64,000 nucleotides of DNA, taken from IMG/VR virus record IMGVR_UViG_3300027749_002876, positions 310,001 to 374,000 of that record. One strand, 5' to 3'. Position 1 is the first letter of the stretch; each line of letters starts with the position of its first letter. Made by a program: the position numbers and the translations under genes. The DNA comes from a virus. Below the pieces are notes generated by a model, which searched no databases, was not told the DNA's origin, and worked only from the letters and a program-made list of their open reading frames with translations. Below, one piece after another: positions 1-13,400 of the stretch.

Positions 1-641
1 TTATCTGTTCTAATACCAATGTTACCGCCACCTGTAATAACTAAATTACCACCTGTAATCCACATACTTGTACCAGCAATCCCATTGGCAGTACCTGCAC
101 CATTTTGAGTTAGTACACCAGTTAACGTTACTGCGGTTGATTGTGAACCTGCATTAATACTTTGAGTAAACAATGATCCAATATTACCAGTACCAATGTT
201 GGCAGTTCCTGAACTGATATTAGCAGTAGAACTAACTGAAATATTAGTGAAAACACCGTTTGCACCAGTTACATTATTAACGGCAGTGATATTATTTGCT
301 GCCAAATTTCCAGTAACTTGAACTGAACCAAAAGTGGTAGTTGAATTTGCTGAACTTACTGCTAGTGAAACCCATGCATTTGCGTTTGATAATCCGTCTG
401 TTGGGCAAACATACAAAGTATTAGCATTTGTGTTATACCATAATTGACCAGTTAATGGATTTGCAGGTGGCGTAGAATTTGAGAAGTTTTCTAATTGATG
501 TACGAAATTTGTGTCTAATTGCTGACCATAACCAGCATAGTTTCTTCCTGGAAGACCAACTGATGTACTGGTCGTATTTATGGTTCCGTCAGCGATGGTT
601 GTCAGTATAGTTCCATCACTTTTTACAATTGTATATGCCAT
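1..641 (-). CDS. Fibre-type virion structural protein, N-terminal part (partial)
   Basis: Open frame from an ATG at 641 running off the left edge; the C-terminus is missing. A CCGGAG ribosome site lies nine bases before the ATG (651-656) and a late-promoter box lies at 667-674. The first ~80 residues form a compact domain (starts MAYTIVKSDGTILTTIADGT, contains GLPGRNYAGYG and GQLWYN) of a kind I associate with N-termini of structural proteins in aquatic T4-like phages. From about residue 95 the chain becomes the GN-rich repeat (NITAVNNVTG, ISSGTANIGTGNIG) also found in the fibre genes at 52645-64000. Inferred role: tail or baseplate-attached fibre, with the N-terminus as attachment part. The class is fairly sure; the exact function is not. 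Confidence 0.7.
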   Translation of the reverse strand, partial: MAYTIVKSDGTILTTIADGTINTTSTSVGLPGRNYAGYGQQLDTNFVHQLENFSNSTPPANPLTGQLWYNTNANTLYVCPTDGLSNANAWVSLAVSSANSTTTFGSVQVTGNLAANNITAVNNVTGANGVFTNISVSSTANISSGTANIGTGNIGSLFTQSINAGSQSTAVTLTGVLTQNGAGTANGIAGTSMWITGGNLVITGGGNIGIRTD

Positions 642-666
642 CTTGAATTACTCCGGGGTTCTATTT

Positions 667-674
667 TATTTATC
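667..674 (-). promoter_or_regulatory. Late promoter box GATAAATA
   Basis: GATAAATA on the minus strand, one base downstream of the stop of the 206-aa gene. A T4-style start about six bases downstream would give a ~20-base leader that contains the CCGGAG ribosome site of the fibre gene starting at 641. Confidence 0.6.
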
Positions 675-1295
675 TTAAATTGTCACTAAGTTTGTTAGTG
701 CTTGTATTCTAACTGTATAATCTATTTGAATCTGTCTATTTAAACTCTTTTGGACTGGGTGAAAAATAACATGTGTTAACAATCTTGTTACCACATTGCC
801 GTTAGTATCAGTTCCGTAATTTGCCAATAAACCTAATTCGTCAAAAATATAGCTAGAATCAGTTTGTGTGCTATTATCAAATGCTGCCTGACCTGACGGC
901 TCGCCGTAGTCTAGTAAACATTGTACTAAAATGTCTGTATACACACGGCCTGTCGTGTGCGATACAGTCATTTTATTTCTTGTAGGGTCTAGATTAAAAA
1001 CACTGGTATCATCTACGATTTTAGCGTAGGTTTGATTGTATAGTGCCGCATTCTGCCCTGTTGTATTTGGGGGTAGATAAGTGATAACTCCGGTTTCGTC
1101 AACTGACGCACCACCGTTACCAAATGCCATTTGATAGATTTCTCCGTAACCACGACTGCTTAATGTGTCAGCAATCGCTTCTGACATATTTTCGTAGTTA
1201 ATAGCATTATGCTTATCAACAAAAACTTCGCCGTTGTTAGGGTCATATACCTTTAAAAAACCCTCTACTTTATATGATAGTGTTATTACTGACAT
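675..1295 (-). CDS. Small virion structural protein, 206 aa, unknown role
   Basis: 206 residues starting MSVITLSYKVEGFLKVYDPN. GGGGTGAT precedes the ATG, and the ATG overlaps the stop of the upstream 51-aa gene (TAATG), so the two are probably translationally coupled. No catalytic motif, signal peptide or membrane segment is visible. The N-terminal stretch FLKVYDPNNGEVFVDK resembles the C-terminal half of the 51-aa neighbour. The position between a giant tail protein and a fibre gene in the baseplate operon suggests a virion connector or small baseplate component. Family function not recognised. Confidence 0.65.
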   Translation of the reverse strand: MSVITLSYKVEGFLKVYDPNNGEVFVDKHNAINYENMSEAIADTLSSRGYGEIYQMAFGNGGASVDETGVITYLPPNTTGQNAALYNQTYAKIVDDTSVFNLDPTRNKMTVSHTTGRVYTDILVQCLLDYGEPSGQAAFDNSTQTDSSYIFDELGLLANYGTDTNGNVVTRLLTHVIFHPVQKSLNRQIQIDYTVRIQALTNLVTI

Positions 1296-1450
1296 TAGTT
1301 ATCACCCCGTGTTTGAACCAATACTTCTTCAGTATTTGGATCTGTAATTTTTAGAAAAGATGAGAAATAAAACCCTCCGGACTCATTAGGTTTAACTTCT
1401 GCTCTAACCTCAGTTTGAGCATTTTCTGTATTTTCTTGTTTATTATTCAT
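1295..1450 (-). CDS. 51-aa protein related to the N-terminus of its downstream neighbour
   Basis: A 52-codon frame (ATG at 1450, TAA at 1297-1295) filling the gap between the giant gene and the 206-aa gene. The start is MNNKQENTENAQTE; the C-terminal half reads FLKITDPNTEEVLVQ, aligning with FLKVYDPNNGEVFVD near the start of the 206-aa protein. The stop overlaps the next ATG by one base. There is no ribosome site; instead a GATAAATA box (1456-1463) ends five bases before the ATG, which predicts a leaderless message. Real coding is supported by the fit in the operon and the similarity to the neighbour; function unknown. Confidence 0.55.
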   Translation of the reverse strand: MNNKQENTENAQTEVRAEVKPNESGGFYFSSFLKITDPNTEEVLVQTRGDN

Positions 1451-1455
1451 TTACT

Positions 1456-1463
1456 TATTTATC
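1456..1463 (-). promoter_or_regulatory. Late promoter box GATAAATA, five bases before an ATG
   Basis: GATAAATA on the minus strand followed by AGTAA and the ATG at 1450. With T4 geometry (box at -13 to -6) the first transcribed base is the A of the ATG. Confidence 0.5.
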
Positions 1464-1465
1464 TT

Positions 1466-4400
1466 TCAGGGAACATCGGCATTTAAGAAATTAGCAGGAT
1501 ATGTTGTGCTAATCTGTAAAGGATCACCGTCTACTAGGTTATAGTTGAACGAATTCCAACTAAATCCGTTATAAACATCAGGTAACACATTTGACGATAA
1601 TATCCCGTAAACTGTCGTAAATTTAGGAATATATGTTAGTTTTCCGGTACCATTTGCACCACGTTGCAATCCAGATAAAGTATTCTCATCAAAATTGACA
1701 GTGGTGTAACGTATTTGCTCACCGTTAATATAAATTAAATTACCCAATATTACTGTTACAGTTAAATTATTCCCTACAATAATTGAAGGACTAGTTGGAT
1801 CTATATCTATTACTAATACTGGAGCTGTATTCTCTATTACAATACGATATTCTGCAGGATCAACTAACAAACTTGAGGTATTATTATATACAATAACTTC
1901 TGAAATTGTATTCTTATCACCATTGAGTCCTATACTCATTGTATCATCAACTACTACAGGAGCAGTTTCATTTTGTACAATAGACGCTGTAACTCTGGAT
2001 ACATCTTCTAAATAAATCACATCATCTATATCTTGCAATCCATATGTTAGCCAAGTTCTAGTTAATGAATTAGAACGGAATATTGATTGTTCATTAGACC
2101 TGTTAACATTTTCAATATACACAGTTTCATTAGGTGTAGCAGTTGGTATCATATTTGTAATGGTTACTATATCGCCCGGTTGTATAACAGTTAATATACT
2201 TAAGTTATTTTGTGGGTTTAGATATAAAGCACTTGATGGGACACGTTTTCCATTTACAGTTACCCATAATCTATCAACATTAGTTTGTTCCCACAGTGAT
2301 ACATTCATTGAACCTGTACCAGTTGTTAGTGGGTAAACTGCACCATTACGTACCGCAGTTACATTAAATTCATATACACCGATTAAATCATTTACATAAT
2401 ATATAGCTGTAGCAATACCATTACCAAATCCCACACCTGTTGCAACAAATGTAGTTCCTGGATCGTTACTTAATGAACCAATACTAGTCCAAAATGTAGT
2501 GCCAGTTTCAATAATTTGATAAGTGTTTCCTACAATAAAGCTTCCGGCTGTTACTTGAGATTGAATTCCACCAAACACTGTTCCGGTAAACAATACCGGT
2601 GTACCGAGTATTAACTGCCTGTTGCTTGATACTGTTATAGCATTATTCAATGTAGTTGTAGCGGACGCATTAGTTGTTTCTAATGTGAATATTCTATCAA
2701 ACCAAACATATCCATTTCCTAAATAAGTAGATACTTGTGTTACTGGGTCATTAACATAATACAATGTAGGATTGTATGGAGTAAAGTATAGCCCAATTTG
2801 TGTAGGATTAATTACTTTTGCATAATATGTATTGTTGTTTAATTCAATTGATCCTAATACACCATTGATTCTTACAATATCATTTTCAACCAAGTTGTGT
2901 GGTACACCAGTTGTTATTGTGACTGAATTATTTCCACCAACAGACGCAACCATCAAACCAGTATCTGTTGTCAATTCAAGTGTAGGTCCTGCTACCCCTG
3001 CTACTAATGTTTCAGAAATAGTAAATGAGGTTAAATCTGCAACAGATTTAACATAGTATACTGTTCCGTCTGCATTAATATTACCAAATCCAATTGGAGT
3101 AATATTTCTAAATATAACTGGTTGATTTAGTATGAATCCAGCTGTAGTGCCACATGTAATAATATTAGTTGTATCTGTAGTATTGGTCACCGTAGTAACT
3201 GCTAATGGTTGATTAATTGAATTGTTGATAGCAGTTATATTAGCAACTGTAGGTGGATTAGTAATACCGGTCATTGATCCAGACTCTGTAATCAATGTTA
3301 CGGGTATCCCACCTACATTTTCAGAAACTGCAAACGTAGTAGAATTAAAAATCTCTACAATATAATAAATTTGATTAGCAATAATACCACCTATAGTAGG
3401 ATCATTGAATTTAATAGCGTCATTAACATTTATTGATGTAGTTGATCCTGAACCTAATGTCAAATAGTCTGGGCCGGGCGAATAGTAACCTATATCATAA
3501 TTTAAATCATCAAATCCCGGCTCATGTGTAGCATTGCTAATTGTTAGTACAGTAGTAACTGATCCGGTGAAGCTTCCAGCGTATATAGTATTTAAATATT
3601 GTCTATCAGTCAAATTATATGAAGTAACTGAAAGAATACTTCCTACAGTAGTAATAATTGTTAAACTAAGTGTATTAGTTGATGAATTAATTGTATAATC
3701 TTTATTATTTGTTAATCTCAATCCATTGTATTCAACAATTGCATTATCTGCATTATCCTGCCCCACAAAATTTGTTAATGCAAATTCTGTACTGGCGCTT
3801 GTTAATGTAAATATTTGTACTTCTGGTACAGTGTATCCATACTGTATAGGAGCTGTTTCCCCAAATATAGAAAGTACAACAAAGTCATCATTTTGATTAT
3901 ATTGACTAGAGAATACCAACTTTGCAGTAATACCTTGGTCAACAATTGTAATTGCATAATCATTTGTCACACATAAAGCAATGCCGGATGCGTTATTCAA
4001 TATAACGTCTGTGCCGGCTAAAGAGGACGATACTGTAAATTCATCTGTAAATTCATTATTAATAATAGAAGTAATGTAATATGATTGTAATGGAATGATA
4101 CCTGCCAACACTGTTCCAGTACCAGTACCGGTACCAGTAGCTGTAAATATAACTCCCACAGTATTAGATAATGCACCAATTGCCATGAAGTTAGTTGTCC
4201 CTACAGTTGCTATTTTATATAATTGACCTAGTACAAATGAACCAGCTGTTAGTGTGAAGTTGTTAAATGACATTGCATTACTGAATGTAATTGTATCATT
4301 TACTGCATAATTATCGGTCGAGTTAACAACAATGGTATTAGTTCCGCTATTAGTTTCAGATATTATACCTTGTTCACCTAATACAAGATTTGTACCATTG

Positions 4401-7400
4401 TGTATTACGATAGGATCTGTCCAAACTAATCCGTTTGTTGATTGAATATTAACTAACATTGAACCAGTAGCTGATGTAACATCAAATGCAGGACCTGCTA
4501 TTCCACCTGGATTACTAGTAGATACAGTTATCTTGTTAGTAATATAGCTTATTGTTTTCACATAATATAGTGTATCTGTGGTTATGCCACCAAACACATC
4601 ACCTTGGAATATGATTGATGAATTGACTACAAAGTAATCAACTGTTTCGCACACAATACCATTGTCTAATGCATCTGTTTCAATTGCAATAACTTGTTTA
4701 GGATCAGTAGTTGGTCGTATTACACCGGAACCATTAAATCTACTAGCAGAATAATTACAATTCAATGGCATTTCAACAAAACCAGTAATCATATTATCTA
4801 TAAAAGGTATAGCTTGTGAGTTTGATTTTACTAGTTGGTCTCCGTTTCCTACTTCATATAAATCTATTCTTAAACCATATGTTGAAGTTACGGGGTCACC
4901 TAAGGTAATTATTTTGTTAACCCAATCTACAGTAAAATCATATATTCTAACACTTAGATTAGTAGAGTAATCAATATCAAACAATGCCATACTAGCAGGA
5001 TTTTCTACGATCCCATTGAATGAAAATTCAGTTTGATTTGTACTTGGAATTATTTCTGTAGAAACAACATTAAATCCAACATGACCGTATATAGATGCAT
5101 TCCAATCAGTTCCCGGTCTAGTAGTAACAATCATTGTTAAATTATCAGATATTAGTCCTGGTACTAATTCTTCAGGGCCATATCCTGATAAGAAAGGATC
5201 ACCTTGTACATCATATGCAGTATCTCCAACTGACTCAAAAGCTTTATCTTCTAAGTTAGTATCTATCGTATATTGGTCTTCGGGTGCAAAAGCATTACCC
5301 AAATATGTTCCATTAGGATAAGTAATACCAGTAACTAGTTGAGTTAAATCTAAACCAGGCATGTTAACTGTAGGTTGATAGTATCCAATGATACGATCCA
5401 ACTCATTAAGTTGTCTATCACCACTATCCATTAGTTCCCATTTACCCAATATAAATTCGTTATCATTGTTACTAATGATACATTGCCATACTTTGTTATT
5501 GTATTTTACAATACTTTGATTGAAGTAGAATGGCTCAGGCAAGAATACATAATCACCTAATTGGTATTCTGTTTCTAATGTTATGCCATTTACCGGAACA
5601 GTCATTAATGAATCAGTGTATACTTCACATTCTGTTGCAGTAATAACTTTTAAATAATATTGATTTACTATACCTGCAGGAGTACCCGAACCAATTACAC
5701 TTGTAATGTTTCCATCTGATTCTATTGGCAATAAGAAATTATTATCAGGCGAATAAATGAAATTAGGATTAGCAATAATTACATCAATACCGGAAACTGT
5801 CAACACTAAATCATTTAATGGACTCGTTCCGCCTAAATCAGTACCAGAAATAGTAATAGTATTATCAAATGTATAACCTGAACCCTGATTTACTACCTCT
5901 ATAATGTATCCACCTAGTTTGTTACCAATGTTGAATGTTGGTGGCGAACTTGTATCCGGAGATTGTGTAAATACTGTTTCTTTAATTTGATTAACTGTTA
6001 TTGGTTCAACACTACCGCCTGAACTTGTACTCAGTGTGATATAAGGATTGTCTGCGGTTAGTGTCATTTGACCATTATCAGTTGTTAGTACAAGGTCACC
6101 TCCACCTATTGCATCAGTAATAGTAAATGAGTCACCACCTAAATCATAACTATTAATAAAATATGTTACTAATTCAACTACATTACCAAAAACTGCGCCA
6201 GAGAACGATATTGGCATACCAATATAGAATCCAGTTGTTAGTGTTCCTGAGGCTAATGTGTATTTGTTAGTAGATGAAGATGAGCTTGCAACTTCAACTG
6301 ATATTGTTCCGTTAGATACTACATAGTATTCGGTACCAGCAGTCAATCCACCAATATTTTCAGACAATACAAACGGTAAGTTGTTATATATATTTGTTAG
6401 GCCACCACTTAGATATCTCAAATATAAATAATTACCATTACTTGTAGCGGCTACGGTATCTCTTGTTACTAGATTACCATTTGTACCAGTTACTTCAATA
6501 TATGGTGTGTTATCTAACGTTAATGTTGGGTAGAATGTAAACAATTGACCAGTAACTTGCCCTGGACTTACTGGTAACCCAACATTCATAGTCATCGAAC
6601 CTGTTGCAGTTGTTAATTGAACCGCAGTTGTTTGACTTGTCAATGTACAAGAACCTGAAGCAGTTGTCAACGGTACTGCGCCACCATTAATTACACTAGC
6701 AATGGTAATTGTTGTGCCAGAATCAACACTTCTAATATAGTACACTTGTCCTGCATTAATCCCACCAAAAGTAGTACCAATGAATATAATTGGATCATTT
6801 ACATTTAATTCCAATGTTGAAGATACTGTAATTAAATTACCAGTAGCAGTAGTAGCAGTAACAGATAGTATTAACGGATCAGCTTCAGTTGATATAGTGA
6901 ATGTTTCAATATCAACAATAGTTATGATATAATATGTTTCATTATCAATGATTCCACCAAACACACTGCCAACAAAGTATACTGGTAATCCAACATAGAA
7001 CCCTGAAGTGCCTCCGGTACCAGTTGGTAATAACGGTGATGTTATAAAGTTAGATGTAGTTGCCGTTGCAGTTACATTTAATATACCAGGATAAGCAATA
7101 GTAACAATAGCAGTATTAGTTACTGCACCTGCATAACATGATAATCCGGCTACACTAATTGTTTCCGAATTCAATGTAAATGTACTACCACCCACTGTAG
7201 CAGAAATAGTAAATTCAGATTCACCAATGATAGAAGCTACATAATAAGTTGTATTATTTACTAGATTGGTAGTACCTACCGCCCCGACAAACTTAATTGG
7301 CATTCCAATATAGAAACCAATAGTTGATCCAGATGCATTTGGTTCTTCACTACTATATGATAATGTAATAATATTAGATGCAACTGTTTCACTTACTGTA

Positions 7401-10400
7401 CGAACAAGTGAAGACCATTGTAATACTTGATTATTAGAAACATCTTGTATTTCAAATGTTGCACCTTGTGCGCTAGCTAATATATCAGTAATCGGTGGTT
7501 GTGTGGCTTCTAGGGTAATATTAGAACTAGCAATTTGTGTACTATTATTAAATACTCCGGCGTAGAAACTTCCATAGAAGTTATCAGGTGCCCAGTTAGT
7601 AACTCTTGACGTATAAGTTGTTCTATCAAATCTTAATTTAATATTATTTTCTCTAATAGGGGCAGAAGTAGATACACAGCTTGCTCTTGCACTAACTGCA
7701 ATATTGTTATTATTACCAGATCCAACATTTGTAAATATTATTCGGTCACGGTCTTGTAACGCATCAGCATATGTTGTGTATAACGCAACTACATAGAATG
7801 GACTAGATTCTAATACTGCCAAATAATAATATTGACCATCATCTAATCCACCAATTGGAGTTGTATCTGTTCCTACATAATATTTTATTAAATCACCTGT
7901 TTGCACAAATTGTGTTTGTAAAGTAATTGTTCTACTAGTCAAATCTACAACCGTACTAGAGAATGTGATAATTTCACTTGGGTCAATTATTATCTCAGGC
8001 AATACTTGATATCCATCACCCGGATCAATTACATCAATTCTAAGAATTGTATCTAAATTCATTACGGGCTGTAATATGGCTGCACGTCTTGGAGCCGGAT
8101 ATATAGCGGTATCAATATATGCGATAACCTTAGGAGGTTCAGCATAACCTCTACCACTATTCAATAATAAGATAGGAGGCAAATCAATTATAATTTGTTC
8201 ACCTGGAATATGATTTGTTATAGGTGTATCATTAACACCACGTGTTAATCCACTCAAAGTGCTATAAGCTCTGTCAACACTGCTGTATGCAATTTCTTCA
8301 GTACCAATTAATACAACACCGGTTGTTGGGAAACCATATACATTGTCTACTACCATTGCACTGCTATTCAATGATACAAAAGAAGATAGAATAGTTATTG
8401 GATAATTAGGTACTCCGGTTATACTTAAACCTTGATTGTTGAACCAATTAATATATGATTTACTTTGCCATATAGGATCTGTAGGTAAATATTGATTGAT
8501 ACCACTTGGATTAGAATAAACTAACTCAGGTGTAATATACTGTTCATATTGAGTACTGTATTCTGCTGGCAAATCAAAATCAGTTATATTTCCTAAATAA
8601 TTGTCTGATCCTGTATACTTAAATAAGAAATCTTTAATAACAACATGATAAGGCTTAACCTCATTTAAATATCCAGATAAAAATTCTTGATTATCACTTT
8701 GAAATACTTCAAGTGGTAATAATTCACGAATGGTATGCCCTACATCAATAAATGATGTTTTATTCAACCATGGTAAATAATTTTGACTTTCAATTGTTTC
8801 ACTGACAATATATTCAAATAATAAAATCAATGCATCATTTCTATATTGTAACAAACTACTAGGTAATTCTTCATTCAATGCACGAATAATATAACGTGTT
8901 TCTTCACTAGGGAATGTATCATATGGTGTAGTATCAAAAAAGTTGTCACCAAATCCTAAACGAGCATCAGCATAATCCCACAATGAACTATTAAATTCTA
9001 TTGTGCCATTTTGTAAACCAATACGATTCCAATTTACACCATCATATACATAAGTTTCTTGTAACCCTTCACCATTTTTATTAACTGTGACAATTAATCC
9101 TAGTTGGGCATTGATTGTTGCTAAGTCATAATATGATTCTACAAGCAATGAGGCCCTAGTGTTATTATCATATCCCGGTGCCCACCAATTAATTACTTCC
9201 CAATAATCTTGTGTATTATAAAACAATAACGGAGTTCCTGGCCAATTGGGGTTATCTACAGTAGATGGGTTTATTTCCCCTTTAGTAAACAAGAATTTTA
9301 AACTACTAGTTTCTGTTAATGGATACTGTAACAATACTTCATTATAAAATTTTAAATAATTTTCTAATGCCTTAAATCTATTATAAAAGAAACTTTGACG
9401 TGGACGGGTTAATATACCACTCTGCACCGGTTTTGGTAAGTTAGGATCGGGAACAACTCCGCCGGTTCGATCCACACCACTAAAACTCTCTAACATTTTA
9501 TTATACAATGATTCCGGTACTATGGTAGTACCTGTCCCAGGTAAACCGGGCAAGAAATCATCTGCGTATTTTGAACGAATTAAACTGTACACACTATGTG
9601 ATACATCATCATTTGTACCAGTTGCAAATCCAATATGTAACACTGTATCACTTGCATTAATATTAGATGCACAATTGTACAAACCAAATACATTTGGTTG
9701 TATTGGTGCCATATATGATATACCAGTTGCTAATGGGGTAGAAATATATGACTCACATATAGTATCTGATAGTGTTTTACCTATCTGATTGAATACAATA
9801 TTTGTATTTCTTACCCAATAATAATATACAGGTACAATTGAACCAGTACTATTTAATCTATATTGAACTACATAATTCTCAAAGTTATTTGGTGTTCCAG
9901 GTCCCGGATAAGCAATAGGTTCAACATCACTTGTGATCCAACTACAAACTTTCACATCACTTCCTGGGAACACTCGGCCCCACCACACACTATTATAAAC
10001 CACATCATTACTTTGATGATAGTTTACAAATTTTGTCGTAGATGTGTCAAACCATAACTTTCCTAATTCTCCCGGCCCCCATACAGCAGAGCCTTTATTT
10101 GTTGCGTCAGGACTATTATAATTTGCAGGGTCAGCATTAGATACTATATCTAAATTCTGTCGCACTGCACCTAATATTTTTCCTTGCAAGGGATCAATAT
10201 AATCTAAATTGTCTAATGTATTATTTGTTGTTACACTGTATAATTGAGCATTTTGTATTGCATCCGTATTAACAATAGGGGCAGAATTACGATACACAGA
10301 CCAATCTGGATCGCCGGATGTATTATTGTATATCACAACTTGTCCATTGTCATATCCTGGTCTAAAATTAGGAGTACCAATCATTACATAATTGTTGGTA

Positions 10401-13400
10401 AATTCTAATGCAGTTCCATAATATGGTTGGCTACCGTAGTCAACATTTAATGCATTAACACTTTGTGCATATACGTAAGCGCCAGGATTATTTACAGTTT
10501 CATTGTATACTGACAAATAATCATACATATAGACTGCACCTGCATTAATAAAACTATCTAAAAACTGTGTTGTATTGTTATCAAACAGTGTATCATTGTT
10601 ATAATTTTCATCATCACTTGCATCAAATGTAGTTTCTGCGTATCTAGCAGAAACAGGTGCACTTACCACAAATGAACCTGCTGAATTGAATTTAATTGTA
10701 TGACCAAATTCTGTTCTACCCTGGCTGTGCGGATCATTAATCAATTGCGTTTGTGTATATATTTTTATACCTAATTGGTCTAATACATCTGCATTTAATA
10801 CTGATAATGTTAACTTAGCATTGATATATGCCAAATCTATACTAATAACTTGTATGGTTAAAATATTATCGATTGATGCTGAAGCAGTAACATTTGTAAT
10901 ATTTGCCGCGGCAATTGTATTGGCTACAGTTGTTGCGTTGCCTACAGGTAATGACACTGAATAACCATTAAGTAAAATAGTTGCCGGTTCAGTTAGATTA
11001 CATTCAGCATAACCAGTTATTATACCGTAACTACCGCCACCATATGTATAACGATATACTGCACCTTCTTGATTTTTATTGTTTATTTCAAAAGGAGCAC
11101 CTATTAGTATTTCATTTGCATAAGTATCTACGGCTAAACTGTAACCAAAGTTTGTTCCAACTTCTGGATTAGAATCCATTGAAGTAAATTCTTGCGTTAA
11201 TATAAATTCTGATCCACTAACATTTATAATATCACCTGCTGTTAATGAGCTATAGATGCTTATACTTGATGTAGATACAGCGTATTCATTATCATCAATT
11301 AATGTACCATTAACACTAACAAAGATAGGTTCATCCTGTGCAACCATTGTCATATTACCGGATGAGTTATTCAAAGTTACGGTTGAGCCATTTCTAGTCA
11401 ATGATAGTGTTACAGTAGAACCAATAATTGTTTTGATATAATAAACTTGATTTAATGCTACATTACCATATACATTCCCTGTAAATATTACAGGTGTTCC
11501 GTTTACACCTGCAATTAAACCAGTAACATTATTTAATGTGATAGCATTACTTAATATACTTGATGCAGTTTTTAACAGAATAGTTGGTTGATATATCAAA
11601 GTAAATATTTGTGGAGTATCAGGGAAGCTATTATAAGGAGCTTCAAATGTTTGCACTAATCTTTCAAAAGAATATGCATAACCCAAATCATCAACACCGC
11701 TATCTTGGTAAGGTGCACTTATAATAATATTATTTCCATAATAATTAGTAGAAATAGAATATCCAAAATTATCACCACCATTTGATACGGTGCCAGTACC
11801 TGATTGTGTTGAAGCATTACAAGTAAATTTTATTCCTACTGTATTAGATGATGCTCCTAATGCCACAAAGTCAGTAGTGCCTAAAGATTCTATAACGTAT
11901 ATTCCACCTACATTTAAATTACCAACACCAATGATGTCCGGAGTATTAATGATATTTGAATATTCATATTGGCCGGTAAGTTGAGATTTACGATAAACAT
12001 AAACTAAATTTTGGTCAGATGCAGAAATATACAACCAATTTTGATCTCCGGACAATGCGACAGATGAGCCCCAGTTAACTACAGAATTATTGCTAGGTGA
12101 TTCGATCACTTGATATTCTTGTAATTCATTTATTAACTTATTAATAACTAAATCATAGATATATACTTTTCTGTCAGAATAAGATGCACCGGTTGGTTGT
12201 GATATTACAAATAAATTATCTGTATAAGAAATAGTAGAACCAAAAGAATTACCATTAGTTATTGTTTGTACAATACTAAATGAATTAAACACAGGACTAT
12301 ATGAATAACGATATGCGGCTCCAACTTCAGCATCAGTAACTAAGTATCCTAAATTAGGAGTAATTGCAACTGCACTACCATATGTTATTGATTCAGTTTT
12401 AAATAACTCATCCTCATAAACATAGTTTAAACTCTTGCGATATACAGCCCAAGAGCCGTCATTGTTTTCATCTACCCATACTTTATTTTTTACAAATTCA
12501 CTGTCAAGTAATGGCAATGTATTAATATCTTTAGGTGTCGCAACACGTTGTGATGAGAATTTAAAAGCTACACCTTGACCAAGAATTGTAGTTACAGACG
12601 GTGATAAACTTAATAATATTGTTACTCTAAAATTATCAACAACACTTGAAACAATTCTGTAACCATTAACACTATCATTAAAATTAATAATAGCAAATGG
12701 TTGATACTTAGTTAAATCATGAGGTGTAGCAAATTGCACAGTTACTGTACCATTCATATTATTAACAGCACCTATTACTTGACCAGCACTAGATGGAGTA
12801 TATACTTGCCATGTACTAAGGTAATCTGCTAACCATACATATTCATTTACGTATAATTTAGAAAGTGGTGTAACCGCAGTATTCAACCCATTATAATAAT
12901 ATGCTGAAATTTTTACATCATTAAAATTAACGTATCCAGCATCCGGGAACACTGTGTTTGGAGTATCAGATGGTAATGTAGGCAATACATTAGGGTTATT
13001 GATAGGTCTACCATAATTGAATATTGAATATAGAGGAACTTCTTGCTGTACTCCATCAGTATATACACCGTTAGTTAAGCCAACAATACTAGGATTACTT
13101 GTTAGTAAATTTTGATTCAAACGGAAATCTACAAAGTTATTGTTTAGTACACCACCAAACTCTCCAGTCTTAATGGCCCAGTTATCATAGATATCATAAT
13201 CAATTCCACCTTGTGGTAATGCTAATCCTTTAAAATTATTTGCCGCAACTCTTGTGCCTTTTTCTTTAATAAGATTCTTATAAACATTGACTTGTGTTAT
13301 ATCTGTTAGGTCAGCAAGTGCAAGATAATCACGTGGTCTATATCCAATCAATGACCAACTTAACAAATCACTATCTTGGTCTAAATTACCTTTATTTGTA

